A stretch of DNA of 64,000 nt from Dyella subtropica (GCF_026283965.1 NZ_JAPDPD010000023.1:1-64000); one strand, 5' to 3'. Positions 17,911 to 26,931 are shown, numbered from the stretch's first letter. The notes: generated by a model not told the origin, from the letters alone. Program-made: numbers and translations.

Positions 17911-17925
17911 ACAGGCTCTTAGAGA
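17908..17925 (-). repeat. Solo half-copy of GAGCCTGTTCA repeat
   Basis: tgaacaggctcttagaga is one arm of the paired repeats at 21448-21634 and 63801-63853. It overlaps the stop codon of the sigma factor gene. No partner arm was found nearby. Confidence 0.6.
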
Positions 17926-17955
17926 CCAAACCGTCAAACGCCGCACTCCAACGCC

Positions 17956-19812
17956 CTAGCCACCTCCCCCACTTTTGGCATTGCCTGCCAAGTGTCGGTA
18001 TATCTTCCGTGCCTCACGCAATCGATGCGCATGGGCCGCAAGCAGGTCACCGCGCGTGATGATGCCGACCACGCGGCGCGCGTTGGCATGGTCGACCACC
18101 ACCAGACGTCCCACGTCGGCTTCAACCATATGGTCCGCTGCGTCACGCAGCGAGTGACCTTCCACCACCACCAGCGGCGGTCGTCGAATCAGCGTGCCCA
18201 CCAGGGTTTCAGCCGGGTGATGATCGAACAGATCGCGCCTGGTCACGACACCAAGCAGCTGGCCATCGTCGCCCAGCACCGGGAAGCCCTGATGCCTGGT
18301 TGCCGGACTGCCGCCTTCCATCCATTGATGCACCTTCGCGAGCGAATCACTCGCCCTCAGGCTGACGACGTCGCGGCTACAGGCATCGCGCACAAGGATG
18401 CGGTCGAGATGGTCGGCGGCATAGTCGCTGGGTACGCGCACGCCGCGCCGCGCAATCTTCTCAGTCATGATGGTGTGCCTCATCATGAGGCCCGAGACGA
18501 GGTACGCAGCGACGCAGGCGCCTAGCAACGGCAGCAGCGCGTGCACCTGCAAGGTTGTTTCGAAAGCAAAGACGACCGAGGTGAGAAAGGCCCGCGACGC
18601 TCCCGCAAAGATCGCCGCCATACACACCAGCGCCGCCATGCGGGGATCGATCTTCAACCACGGTGCTGCATGCATCAGGGCAAGGCCCAGCACGCCGCCC
18701 AGCGCCCCGCCGATCGTGAAGAGCGGCGCCAATGTACCGCCAGAGGTGCCGCTGCCCAGCGCTACCGACCAGGAAAGCAGCTTGAAGAAGCACAAGGCCA
18801 TCATCGCGCCGATGCCAAGCTCGCCGGAAAGCACGGCGCCGATATTGGAATAGCCCACGCCCAGCGTCAGCGGCGCAATGTACCCCACGACGCCGACCAC
18901 GAGTCCGCCCAGCGCCGGCCACCACATCCAGTGGATCGGCAGCTTCTCGAAGCCATCCTCGATGGCATAGGTAAGCCGCGTGATGCCGACGCTGGCCACG
19001 CCGGTCAGAAGTCCGAGCAGCGCGTAGGCGACCAAGGCGCCAAGCCCCGGAGCGCTCAATGCGGGCATGGCGAACATCGGCTCGCTGCCCTCGACGACAT
19101 AACGCACACCGGTACCGACGAAAGCCGCAAGCGCGACAGGGATCAGGGAGCGTGCGCGGCGCTCGAACAGCAACAGTTCAATGGCCAGCAACACCGCGGA
19201 CACCGGCGCGGAAAATACCGCCGCCATGCCAGCCGCCGCACCGGCTGCGAGCAGGGTCTTGCGTTCGTCGGCAGTGACATGCACGAACTGACCAAGCAGC
19301 GAACCCAGCGCGCCGCCCGTGGCGATGATCGGCCCCTCCGCGCCAAACGGACCACCGGTACCGATGGCCACGGCGGAAGAGACCGGTTTGAGCCAGGTGA
19401 GGCGCGGCTTTATCCGGCTCTCGTTGACCAAAACCTGCTCCATAGCTTCGGGGATGCCATGGCCGCGGATGGCTTGCGATCCCCATCGCGCCATCGCGCC
19501 GACAATCACGCCGCCAACGACAGGCACCAGGATGACCCACAGCCCGAGCCGATGACCCGCAGGGCTGACGAACGCATCGCTCCAGCGGCCATAGAACGCG
19601 ATGTTTGTGATGAGCCCGATCAGTGCCGTCAGTGCACGCGCCACACCGGCCATGATCGCGCCCAGCACGATCGCCATGGCGGAAATCCACAGCACCCGCA
19701 TGTCGAGCGGCCGGAAGCGCCGCGGCATATGAGCTTGGGCCAGCGTCGGGTCCAAAGAAGGGGCAAGCGGAATCGCCGCACGGGAGTGCGGATCTTTAAC
19801 AGTGTCGTGCAT
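17956..19812 (-). CDS. CLC-family chloride channel/antiporter with CBS domains
   Basis: An inner-membrane protein of about 618 residues: a full CLC domain with many hydrophobic helices, then two CBS domains (about 470-600). Pore motifs are altered from the E. coli antiporter: GHGIPE replaces GSGIPE, and GPFGAEGPII keeps the gating glutamate but has Ala for Arg in GREGP. SGGTLAPLF is the third conserved loop. Anion selectivity and channel versus exchanger mode cannot be told from this. The ATG at 19812 is chosen; a TTG ten codons upstream is possible and neither has a good ribosome binding site. Confidence 0.9.
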   Translation of the reverse strand: MHDTVKDPHSRAAIPLAPSLDPTLAQAHMPRRFRPLDMRVLWISAMAIVLGAIMAGVARALTALIGLITNIAFYGRWSDAFVSPAGHRLGLWVILVPVVGGVIVGAMARWGSQAIRGHGIPEAMEQVLVNESRIKPRLTWLKPVSSAVAIGTGGPFGAEGPIIATGGALGSLLGQFVHVTADERKTLLAAGAAAGMAAVFSAPVSAVLLAIELLLFERRARSLIPVALAAFVGTGVRYVVEGSEPMFAMPALSAPGLGALVAYALLGLLTGVASVGITRLTYAIEDGFEKLPIHWMWWPALGGLVVGVVGYIAPLTLGVGYSNIGAVLSGELGIGAMMALCFFKLLSWSVALGSGTSGGTLAPLFTIGGALGGVLGLALMHAAPWLKIDPRMAALVCMAAIFAGASRAFLTSVVFAFETTLQVHALLPLLGACVAAYLVSGLMMRHTIMTEKIARRGVRVPSDYAADHLDRILVRDACSRDVVSLRASDSLAKVHQWMEGGSPATRHQGFPVLGDDGQLLGVVTRRDLFDHHPAETLVGTLIRRPPLVVVEGHSLRDAADHMVEADVGRLVVVDHANARRVVGIITRGDLLAAHAHRLREARKIYRHLAGNAKSGGGG

Positions 19813-19919
19813 GGAGGGCGACTCAGAACCGAGGCCGCGCAAGAGTACGCGTTTGAGCGCTCAGTAGCTGGCTGGAAAATGAATGGCCATCCAAAGTGAT
19901 GACGTGCTCCCCGCCGGGG

Positions 19920-20603
19920 CTAGTCATCCGCTTCGGATTGCTCTGCATCGGCGTCTGGCTTCGCCACCTTGGCGTCGACCCGGAAACGGCAACACTGCCC
20001 ACCGCGCACGATGCATTCCATATGGTGGACGTCACGCCCGCTCGCCGCCTTCATATAGGCAACATCGAACTTGCAGACTTCCTTGTGCTGCCTGGCCACG
20101 TCGTGGAAGACGCAATTGAAGGCTTCGATCTGCCACTCGTCGCGATATTTGACCGGCAAGGCTTCATAACCGAGCCGATCGAGATGCGCAGCGAGTGCGC
20201 GCACCACCTCCTCGTGACTTGCCGTCGCAGGCAACGGCACCTCCCGCTGCCCAAGGTCTTGCCCCATCTGCTGCATGAAATGATCGAGTTGTTCGTCACC
20301 CAGCCGGCTTCGAAGCGCGGCGAACATTTCGGTAGCGATGACACCGTAGTTGCGGGGAAACAGCGAGCTCCCCGTCTCGGTGATACGAAAGGTGGCCAAA
20401 GGCCGCCCTCCGCTGGGCCGCGACTGAGCGCGCTCCACATAGCCGTGCGCCATCAGAGCGCTCAAGTGTTGGCGCACGGCGTTATGGGTGATGCGCAGTT
20501 TCACGCAGAGGGTCTCGACCGTGCAGCCGGCGTGCTCAGCCAGCAGCGCCCTCATCAGACGCTGCTGGGTTTCGCCCAAGAGGCCGAGGCCACTCATGTT
20601 CAC
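19920..20603 (-). CDS. SufR-like HTH regulator with four-cysteine cluster
   Basis: A 227-residue regulator with an N-terminal winged HTH of the DeoR/ArsR type (about 15-70, VETLCVKLRITHNAVRQHLSAL). The C-terminal domain has cysteines arranged as NCVFHD, EVCKFD, MEC and QCC, close to the SufR pattern that binds a 4Fe-4S cluster. It may therefore sense iron, redox state or nitric oxide. Its ATG overlaps the stop of the upstream secreted-protein gene by four bases, so the two are coupled. Gene symbol withheld because no suf genes are nearby. Confidence 0.8.
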   Translation of the reverse strand: MNMSGLGLLGETQQRLMRALLAEHAGCTVETLCVKLRITHNAVRQHLSALMAHGYVERAQSRPSGGRPLATFRITETGSSLFPRNYGVIATEMFAALRSRLGDEQLDHFMQQMGQDLGQREVPLPATASHEEVVRALAAHLDRLGYEALPVKYRDEWQIEAFNCVFHDVARQHKEVCKFDVAYMKAASGRDVHHMECIVRGGQCCRFRVDAKVAKPDADAEQSEADD

Positions 20604-21265
20604 GCGGCCTTGGCGGGGAACTGCTTGGCGATCGCGCCGGCCAACGCATCGGCGATGACATCCATATGTTGCTGCATCGCCGTCCAGGTCGTGGCCTCGG
20701 TCTTCATATCACCCGCCATGATTTCCTGGATCTGCGCGGAATGATGCGCAACGTGCCCTGCCAGCAGGCTTGCCACCGTTGGCTCTGGCAGATTGGGATT
20801 GGCGGCGGCGAGGAACTTTGCAATCTCAGCGCCATTGACGCTCAGCGCTTTCAGAGCCGCCGCCTGACCCACAGCGTCGTGTGTGTTGTCTGCGTTCGTG
20901 AGTGCCTTCACGCCGCCCCAATGTCCCGCCAGCAGAGTAAACATCTGATCACCGGCAGCCTTCCCGTAGAAACCGCCGACGGCTTCGGCGATGGCTCTCG
21001 CGTTGGCGACGACCGCATCTTCCGCAGCCTTGGTCTTGGTTGCATCGTGCGCGTGCACGGCCAGTGCGTATTCGCGGGTATGCACGACATGCTCATGCCA
21101 CAGGGAACGCATGGCCGCTTGTAACTTGGGCGCGGCGACCGGCGCGCCTGCCTCCATGATCATGCCGTCCATCGTGGGGGCTGCCGTAAGCGGCGAGGGC
21201 TGCGCGAAAGCCGACCCTGTGCAAGCCAGCAAGAAAGTGGTGGTGAATATAAGTCGAGTGTTCAT
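20600..21265 (-). CDS. Secreted His-rich helical protein
   Basis: A 221-residue protein with an N-terminal signal peptide (MNTRLIFTTTFLLACTGSAFA, cleavage near residue 21). The mature part is helical, with repeated His-containing segments: SLWHEHVVHTREYALAVHAHD, LLAGHWGGVKAL and LLAGHVAHHSAQIQEIM. The spacing of histidines suggests a four-helix bundle that could bind metal, resembling an uncharacterised family found in Gram-positive and proteobacterial genomes. The cysteine in the signal region has no clear lipobox. It is the first gene of a two-gene unit with the SufR-like regulator. Confidence 0.75.
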   Translation of the reverse strand: MNTRLIFTTTFLLACTGSAFAQPSPLTAAPTMDGMIMEAGAPVAAPKLQAAMRSLWHEHVVHTREYALAVHAHDATKTKAAEDAVVANARAIAEAVGGFYGKAAGDQMFTLLAGHWGGVKALTNADNTHDAVGQAAALKALSVNGAEIAKFLAAANPNLPEPTVASLLAGHVAHHSAQIQEIMAGDMKTEATTWTAMQQHMDVIADALAGAIAKQFPAKAA

Positions 21266-21647
21266 TGATCTGCCCCAGAACGTCGCCCTATGCGACGAAG
21301 TTCATTTTGGGCGGGCCCTCGAGATACGCAATTGATCTATGTGTAAAGGTTACTCCACATGGCGCAAGATCGGCGATCGACGGATCAAACTGGCCTGCGA
21401 GCGCCCATTTGGCCGATGCCTTACTCACGTGGCGGCGGCCTGTCTTGGAGCCTGTTCAAGATCTCTACGCCGGGGCCCAGGGGGCAGGCGCTGCTGGGGG
21501 TGTTTTGTGTTCGGGTTCTCCAGGTGGGGTTATCACGACCTGGAGAGCACGAACCAAGGGCTCACCCCTCCTAGCCTCTCCGCAGGAGGAGGAAGTGCAT
21601 ATCGATACAAAAAACAGAGATTTTGAACAGGCTCTCAGGCCCTGCAT
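21266..21647. other. Non-coding gap dominated by a structured repeat
   Basis: About 380 bp without a credible gene. The left third must hold the promoter of the secreted-protein operon. Two short frames that would encode cysteine- and proline-rich proteins are rejected because they run through inverted repeats. The right half is the nested repeat listed separately. Confidence 0.5.
21448..21634. repeat. Nested inverted-repeat element with two inner hairpins
   Basis: The outer arms are gagcctgttcaagatctc (21448-21465) and its reverse complement at 21617-21634, with one G-U type change in 18 bp. The inner hairpins are 21509-21525 with 21538-21554 (15 of 17 match) and 21567-21572 with 21584-21589. 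The right arm ends 13 bases from the stop of the metallophosphoesterase gene. The design parallels the elements at 2-306 and 34748-34859. Confidence 0.7.
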
Positions 21648-23054
21648 TCACTTCTTCGTTCCGCGCCGAAGCTTGCGCACCTGCTTCGCCAACGCCGGCA
21701 TGCCCAGGTCGTTGGCCATGTAGTGCACCAGCTTGCGCGTGGCCAGGTCGACGGTAACGAAATCATCCGGCGTCTTGGTGTCCGCGCCATCCGTGGCTGG
21801 GTGGTATTCGATGCGCAACTGGTTGGCGTCGACGATGACGCGGAGATAGCCGTAGTTCTTGTCGTCGTAGTTTTCCAGCACCACTTGGTCGGCGCTGGCT
21901 GCGGCGTTCTGGATGATCTGCGGCGCACGCAGCGTGGGTTGCCCGCCCTTGACCAGCTTCTGTACGTTGTGGCCGCCGTTGCCGCAGACCACATAGGGAA
22001 TCTGCGTGCCGCCACTGCGGGTACGAGTGAAGCGCTGGTAATTGTGCGCGTGGCCCGACAGGAAGGCATGCGGCCATACGCCGACTTGATCGCACAGCGT
22101 GTCGATCTGCTTGAGCAAATCCAAGCTCCAGCCGTGGCGGGAAACGGTGTAGGGCGGGTGATGATCCATGAACAACAGGGCACCCGTGTATTTCTCCGCC
22201 TTGACCCGCTGCAGCGCGGCTTTGATGAAGTCGAGCTGGCTATGACCGATGTTGCCGTCGGCAATGACGCCCGGGTCCTCCAGCGTATTGCTGTAGAGGG
22301 CGATGATGCGCACGAACGGCGCCTCGAAGGTGAAGAACACGCCCGGCTGGATCTGCGCCGTGCGCGACAGTCCGCCAGCATCGGGAGTTACCGTGAATCC
22401 TTCCGAACAGAAGTTGCGCAGGAACGCATCCAGCGAGGTAGCGTGCGCCAGCGGCGAAACCATGCCGTCGTGATTGCCGGCCACCGCGAGAATAGGTGCC
22501 GCGTAATCGCGATAAGGATCGTAGAACTGGTCGTAGTAATAGTTCGCCTCGCCGAAGCTGTAGACGATGTCGCCGAGCAGGAAGTTGAATTGCGGCACCT
22601 CGCGCGGATCGGCTTCTTGGAAGTCGCTGGTCATCTTGTCGGTGACCATGTTCTGCGTCGCCGGGCCGCGCGTGCTGCCGCAGTCGCCGGTGGAATGGAA
22701 CACCAGTTGGCCGCCCTGGGTGATGCGCTTGATCGCTGCTGTGTTGCCGCCGAGCACCTGATCCAGCGTCAGCCTCGGCTCCACGCCGCCGCGCGGCGCA
22801 GGAAAGGGCAGCGGTTGCAGTTTGTGCTGCTTGTTGAGCTGGTCGATCGCCGTGTAGGCCGGGCCGTCCGACGGGTGATTGACCTGGAACGTGGCCGGAT
22901 CCGGTGTGGGCTGTGGCTGCGAAAACACCGGCTGACCAACGTCCCGTACCGGATCCCCATAGGGTGGATTCCCCGTGCCGGGCGCAGGCGGAGCAACGGG
23001 CTGATGCTTCCGGCCGGCCGTGGTCTTTGCCGGCTTGCGTCTGGTCCGCTTCAT
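21648..23054 (-). CDS. Calcineurin-like metallophosphoesterase
   Basis: A 468-residue protein with the binuclear-metal phosphoesterase motifs in order: STGDCGSTRG, FLLGDIVYSF, AVAGNHDGMV (near 190-200), MDHHPPYTV and LSGHAHNYQRF. The pattern resembles purple-acid-phosphatase-type enzymes. The N terminus is basic and proline-rich with no signal peptide, so it is probably cytoplasmic. GGAG sits seven bases before the ATG. The substrate is unknown; no phosphate-starvation genes are adjacent. Confidence 0.88.
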   Translation of the reverse strand: MKRTRRKPAKTTAGRKHQPVAPPAPGTGNPPYGDPVRDVGQPVFSQPQPTPDPATFQVNHPSDGPAYTAIDQLNKQHKLQPLPFPAPRGGVEPRLTLDQVLGGNTAAIKRITQGGQLVFHSTGDCGSTRGPATQNMVTDKMTSDFQEADPREVPQFNFLLGDIVYSFGEANYYYDQFYDPYRDYAAPILAVAGNHDGMVSPLAHATSLDAFLRNFCSEGFTVTPDAGGLSRTAQIQPGVFFTFEAPFVRIIALYSNTLEDPGVIADGNIGHSQLDFIKAALQRVKAEKYTGALLFMDHHPPYTVSRHGWSLDLLKQIDTLCDQVGVWPHAFLSGHAHNYQRFTRTRSGGTQIPYVVCGNGGHNVQKLVKGGQPTLRAPQIIQNAAASADQVVLENYDDKNYGYLRVIVDANQLRIEYHPATDGADTKTPDDFVTVDLATRKLVHYMANDLGMPALAKQVRKLRRGTKK

Positions 23055-23119
23055 GTGAGTCTCCGCACAAGGCGAGCGTTGCCGCGCTTTTGAGCAGACA
23101 AGCGCGGTGCACGCACGAA

Positions 23120-23142
23120 AAGACGCACAGATTGTGTGTCTT
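23120..23142. promoter_or_regulatory. 10-3-10 dyad upstream of metallophosphoesterase
   Basis: AAGACGCACA and TGTGTGTCTT form a 9-of-10 inverted repeat separated by three bases, 66 bp before the start. It could be an operator. The rest of the 23055-23355 gap shows no gene and no RNA that I recognise. Confidence 0.4.
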
Positions 23143-23355
23143 AGCGTCTAACCGAAGTGAAGCGCTTGTCGCAGCCAGCGCCGGTGGGATGGCGATCATT
23201 AAAAAGGCCAAGCCGATGGAGGGTATACCCGCCGGCGTCATGCCCCGATGTTTGGATCACTTCTGTTTTGATCGCCTCCGCCCCCAACCTGATTCACCCT
23301 GCTATGCGCGCATGTGCGCCGCAGCTGGATGCGTTAGACGATAGGAGTCGTCGGC

Positions 23356-23727
23356 TTAGGTCGCAGACGGTTGCCACAACTCGATGCGCGTCCCTTCTGG
23401 ATCCATGATCCAGCCGAAGCGGCCGAACTCGCTTTCCTCGACGCGCTCGTCTACGGCAACACCTGCCGCGCGAAGCTGCGCCAGCAGCGCATCGAGATCG
23501 TCGACGCGGTAGTTGACCATGTAATGCTGCGTGCCCGGGCCGAAGTAGGAAGTATCCGCGGCAAAGGGCGCCCATGCCGCGTAGGCGTCGCGGCTCTCGC
23601 TTTCGTTGAAGCGGGCACCACCCCATTTCTCGACAGGCAGGCCGAGGTGCTCGGCATACCACGCTGCCAGGCCCGCAGGGTCGCGGGATTTGAAGAAGAT
23701 GCCGCCCAGTCCAATCACCTTTGCCAT
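23356..23727 (-). CDS. VOC-family (glyoxalase-like) protein
   Basis: A 123-residue protein of the glyoxalase/bleomycin-resistance/dioxygenase superfamily. It has one beta-alpha-beta-beta-beta pair: IFFKSRDPAGLAAWYAEHLGLP at the N terminus and FGWIMDPEGTRIELWQP at the C terminus, with the usual metal-ligand Glu in RIELWQ. GGAGGG lies seven bases before the ATG. Function unknown; it probably acts as a dimer. Confidence 0.9.
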   Translation of the reverse strand: MAKVIGLGGIFFKSRDPAGLAAWYAEHLGLPVEKWGGARFNESESRDAYAAWAPFAADTSYFGPGTQHYMVNYRVDDLDALLAQLRAAGVAVDERVEESEFGRFGWIMDPEGTRIELWQPSAT

Positions 23728-23788
23728 GGTCTGCCCTCCCCAATGTGGGAGGACATCCTACGCGGACTTTGGCGTGGATTGGCAGTGC

Positions 23789-25729
23789 CTACCCTTCTGC
23801 CCTATCGGCCGCAGCCGCCTCGCCAAAGAACGTCTGCACATCCGTCAACTCACGCGTCCGCGGCATGGGCGGCAGACTGGCGAGGAACAGTTTTCCATAG
23901 CCCTTGCTGGTGAGTCGCGGATCGCACAGCATCAGCACGCCGCGATCGTGCACGTCGCGAATCAGGCGGCCGGCACCCTGTTTGAGCGCAATCACGGCGC
24001 TGGGCACTTGCCAGCCCATGAAGGGGTTGATGCCGGCCTGCTCCAGCGCTTCCAGGCGTGCCTGCAACACGGGATCGTCCGGCGCAGCGAACGGCAGTTT
24101 GTCGATCACCACCACGCTCAATGCCTCGCCAGCCACGTCCACGCCCTCCCAAAAGCTGGCCGCACCGAGCAGTACGCCGTGACCACTGGCGCGAAATTCT
24201 TCCAACAGGCGATGCCTCGGTGCCGTGCCTTGCACGAACAACGGCCACGGCACGCGCTGCTGCAACAGCTCGGCAGCGCGACGCAGGGCGCGGTGCGAGG
24301 TGAACAGCAGGAAGGCGCGGCCGTTGGATGCCTGCAGCACCGGCATCACAGCGTCGATCACACGCTCGGTGTAATCGCGCGCCGCGGGATCGGGCAGCGC
24401 GGGCGGCAGATAGCACAGGGCCTGGTGAGCGTAGTCGAAAGGACTTTCCAGCCCCAGCGTCTGCGGATCGTCCAAACCAAGTTGCCGTGCGAAGTGGCCG
24501 AAGTTGCCGGCGACCGACAAGGTGGCCGAGGTATGAATCCACGCCGCTTGCGTCCGCTCACGCAGGGCGCGCAATGGCGCGGCAAGGTCGAGCGGCGTGG
24601 CGTGCAAGGCAAAGCCGCGCGGGAAGGTTTCGTACCAGCGCACGTCCTGCTCATCCGCTTGCTCGACGATGCGGTCCAATCGTTCGCAGAAATGCGCGGC
24701 GCGTTCGTGCGCATTGGCGAAGCCGCGTGAACGTTCCGCCTGTGACGCGAGCACATCGGTCAGCGCGGCCAGCACTTCACGCAAGTCGTGCAACGCCTCA
24801 CGGATGGCCGCCGAGGCTTCCAGCTGATGAAAGGATCCGCGCTCCGGCAACGCATCCATCGCCAGCCGCAGCTTGCGGATCGCTTCCTGCAAAGCCTCGA
24901 CCGGCTCCAGCACCAAGCCGATCGCGCCGGTAATACCGTTGCATTCGCCCAGCGCATCCTGTGCCAGCTCCGTCAACTGACGCGCACTGATACTTTGCGA
25001 GAAGAACTGGCCGGCCAGCTCCGGAATCTGATGCGCCTCGTCGAGAATGAACGCCTGCGCGCCGGGCAAGATTTCGCCGAAGCCTTCCTGCTTCAACGCG
25101 AGATCGGCGAACAGCAAGTGATGGTTCACCACCACCAGGTCGGCCTCTTGCGCCTCGCGTCGCGCCTTCACGACATGGCAGTCGTCGTAGAACGGACACT
25201 CCACGCCCAGGCAATTTTCCGGTGTGGACGTAACGCGCAGCCACATCGGCGATTCTTCAGGCACCTCGGCCAGCTCCATGCGATCGCCATGGCGCGTCCG
25301 TGCCGACCACGCGCGAATGGCCGCGAGCTGGGAAGCTTGTGCGCGGTCGAAGCTGGCTCCTTCGCGCACAGTCTGGTCGAGGCGGTACAGGCAGAGGTAA
25401 TTGGCCCGCCCTTTCAGCAGCGCCGTCTTCAGCCGCGCGCCGAGCACCGAGCGCACTTTCGGCAGATCGCGAAAGAACAACTGGTCCTGCAACGCCTTGG
25501 TGCCGGTGGAAACGATCACCCGCTCGCCGGATAGCAGGGCCGGCACCAGATACGCATAGGTCTTGCCGGTACCGGTGCCGGCCTCGGCGATCAGCGTCTC
25601 GCGCTCGACGATGGCGTGCTGCACGGCACGCGCCATCGTCTGCTGGGCGTCACGCGGGGCGAAGTTGGGCAGTTCGCGGGCGAACGGGCCGTCCGCGCCG
25701 AGCAGCGCGGATACGTCGGTATCGGTCAT
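23789..25729 (-). CDS. yoaA: DinG/XPD-type ATP-dependent helicase YoaA
   Basis: A 646-residue superfamily 2 Fe-S helicase. Walker A is EAGTGTGKT (49-57) and the DEAH box is at 230-233. Four cysteines (C113, C173, C178, C184) between motifs I and II match the XPD/DinG 4Fe-4S cluster. Motif VI is GAGRLIRDVHDRG. The length and motif set fit YoaA, which works with the polymerase III chi subunit in repair of stalled forks. DinG is the alternative. It is divergent from the DUF4166-like gene. Confidence 0.93.
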   Translation of the reverse strand: MTDTDVSALLGADGPFARELPNFAPRDAQQTMARAVQHAIVERETLIAEAGTGTGKTYAYLVPALLSGERVIVSTGTKALQDQLFFRDLPKVRSVLGARLKTALLKGRANYLCLYRLDQTVREGASFDRAQASQLAAIRAWSARTRHGDRMELAEVPEESPMWLRVTSTPENCLGVECPFYDDCHVVKARREAQEADLVVVNHHLLFADLALKQEGFGEILPGAQAFILDEAHQIPELAGQFFSQSISARQLTELAQDALGECNGITGAIGLVLEPVEALQEAIRKLRLAMDALPERGSFHQLEASAAIREALHDLREVLAALTDVLASQAERSRGFANAHERAAHFCERLDRIVEQADEQDVRWYETFPRGFALHATPLDLAAPLRALRERTQAAWIHTSATLSVAGNFGHFARQLGLDDPQTLGLESPFDYAHQALCYLPPALPDPAARDYTERVIDAVMPVLQASNGRAFLLFTSHRALRRAAELLQQRVPWPLFVQGTAPRHRLLEEFRASGHGVLLGAASFWEGVDVAGEALSVVVIDKLPFAAPDDPVLQARLEALEQAGINPFMGWQVPSAVIALKQGAGRLIRDVHDRGVLMLCDPRLTSKGYGKLFLASLPPMPRTRELTDVQTFFGEAAAADRAEG

Positions 25730-25851
25730 CGCACAAGTATCGCCGACTCTGCGCGCAGGGGCGATGCCCTAGACTGCGACGGCCCATACCACGCGGATTT
25801 CCCCATGCGGTCCCGATCGCTGTTCGCCATCGTTCCCATCGAGGTATCGCA

Positions 25852-26412
25852 ATGACGGAGACCGCCGTCAGCGCATGGTTTGGCGATGGATTTGAGCGAT
25901 TGCATCCGCTACTGCAGGATCTGCACCGACACGGCGGACGATTGCATGGCCCGGTGCGTATCCGCATTGGTCGTGGCGTCGCTGGATGGGTTGGCCGCAG
26001 GCTGGCTCGCAAGCTTGGTGTGCCGGTTGACGAAGGCCGCGCGCATACGCTGAAGGTCTCCATCCACCATACGGATGGGCAGCTCCATTGGGATCGTCGT
26101 TTTGATGATGCGCATCACTTCCCATCAACCTTCCGGCCGGTAGGCCGGTGGCCTGACGGTTACTGGGTCGAGGACACCAGCGCTATCGCGCTGTTGCTGC
26201 AGGTCGAGGTCATCGATGGCGGCTGGTATTGGCGTTGCGTGGGTGCCACGAGAGGTCCGTTACGCCTGCCGGCCTGGCTGCTGCCGCGCGGCGACGCGTA
26301 CAAGCGCATAGAGCAGGGCCAATACCGGTTTTCAGTGAGCTTTGCTTTGCCCTTGCTTGGCGAACTGCTGGCCTATGAGGGGCTGCTGGACGCTGACACA
26401 GCAACGTCATGA
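25852..26412 (+). CDS. DUF4166-like protein
   Basis: A 186-residue cytoplasmic protein that I assign tentatively to DUF4166 from the pattern RIGRGVAGWVGRRLARKLGVP, WDRRFDD and FSVSFALPLLGELLAYEGLL. The ATG at 25852 follows GAGG. An open frame extending far upstream overlaps the divergent helicase gene and is rejected. No membrane segment is evident. Function unknown. Confidence 0.75.
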   Translation: MTETAVSAWFGDGFERLHPLLQDLHRHGGRLHGPVRIRIGRGVAGWVGRRLARKLGVPVDEGRAHTLKVSIHHTDGQLHWDRRFDDAHHFPSTFRPVGRWPDGYWVEDTSAIALLLQVEVIDGGWYWRCVGATRGPLRLPAWLLPRGDAYKRIEQGQYRFSVSFALPLLGELLAYEGLLDADTATS

Positions 26413-26520
26413 CGTCATTGAGCCAGCATCCCTAAGGGAAGCCGAATGCCGAGGGAGAACACTGGCAGCAGGCGACGGTAACCACCGCGCCGTGCAGGTC
26501 ATCCTTCAAGGGAGCTACGT

Positions 26521-26874
26521 ATGCGTCTTCGTACCGCTGTTGTCAGTTCGCTCATTGCCTTGCTCGCACTCGGCGCGGGCACCGTCACGGCCGGCAGCGC
26601 GAGTCAGGCCAAACTCATGGCGCAAGCCAAGGTCACCGAGAGTCAGGCCAAGGAAACCGCGCTGGCCGCCGTACCCGGTGGCAGCATCGCCAGCTCCGAG
26701 CTTGAGCGCGAGCACGGCAAGCTGGTGTGGTCGTTCGATATCAAGACACCCGGCTCGAAGGACATCACCGAGATCCAGGTGGATGCCATCGGCGGAAAGA
26801 TAGTCTCGAACGAGAAGGAGTCACCCGCGGATCAGGCCAAGGAAGCGGCGGCGGACAGCAAGCATCACCACTGA
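26521..26874 (+). CDS. Secreted PepSY-domain protein
   Basis: A 117-residue exported protein with a clear signal peptide (about 1-24, cleavage near TVTAGS). A single PepSY domain follows (SQAKETALAAVPGGSIASSELEREHGKLVWSFDI). The tail is acidic and ends in three histidines. PepSY proteins are often modulators of periplasmic proteases or sensors. AAGGGAG precedes the ATG. A GC-rich stem-loop follows the stop. Confidence 0.9.
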   Translation: MRLRTAVVSSLIALLALGAGTVTAGSASQAKLMAQAKVTESQAKETALAAVPGGSIASSELEREHGKLVWSFDIKTPGSKDITEIQVDAIGGKIVSNEKESPADQAKEAAADSKHHH

Positions 26875-26896
26875 GCGTCGCTCCAGGTGAGTCACC

Positions 26897-26918
26897 GGGG
26901 CGGGAAGTTACCCGCCCC
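26897..26918. terminator. Stem-loop between convergent genes
   Basis: ggggcggg and cccgcccc pair perfectly around an aagtta loop between the PepSY gene and the convergent lipoprotein gene. There is no T tract, so terminator function is only likely from position. Confidence 0.45.
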
Positions 26919-26931
26919 AAGTGGTGCGGCA

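Noticed and set aside
18541-19899. 452-residue plus-strand frame opposite the CLC gene
   Set aside because: Antisense of a clear membrane protein; strongly biased composition (Arg, His, Gln, Asp) and no start signal.
21339-21626. Short plus-strand frames coding small Cys/Pro-rich proteins
   Set aside because: They cross the outer and inner arms of the nested repeat and have no ribosome binding site.
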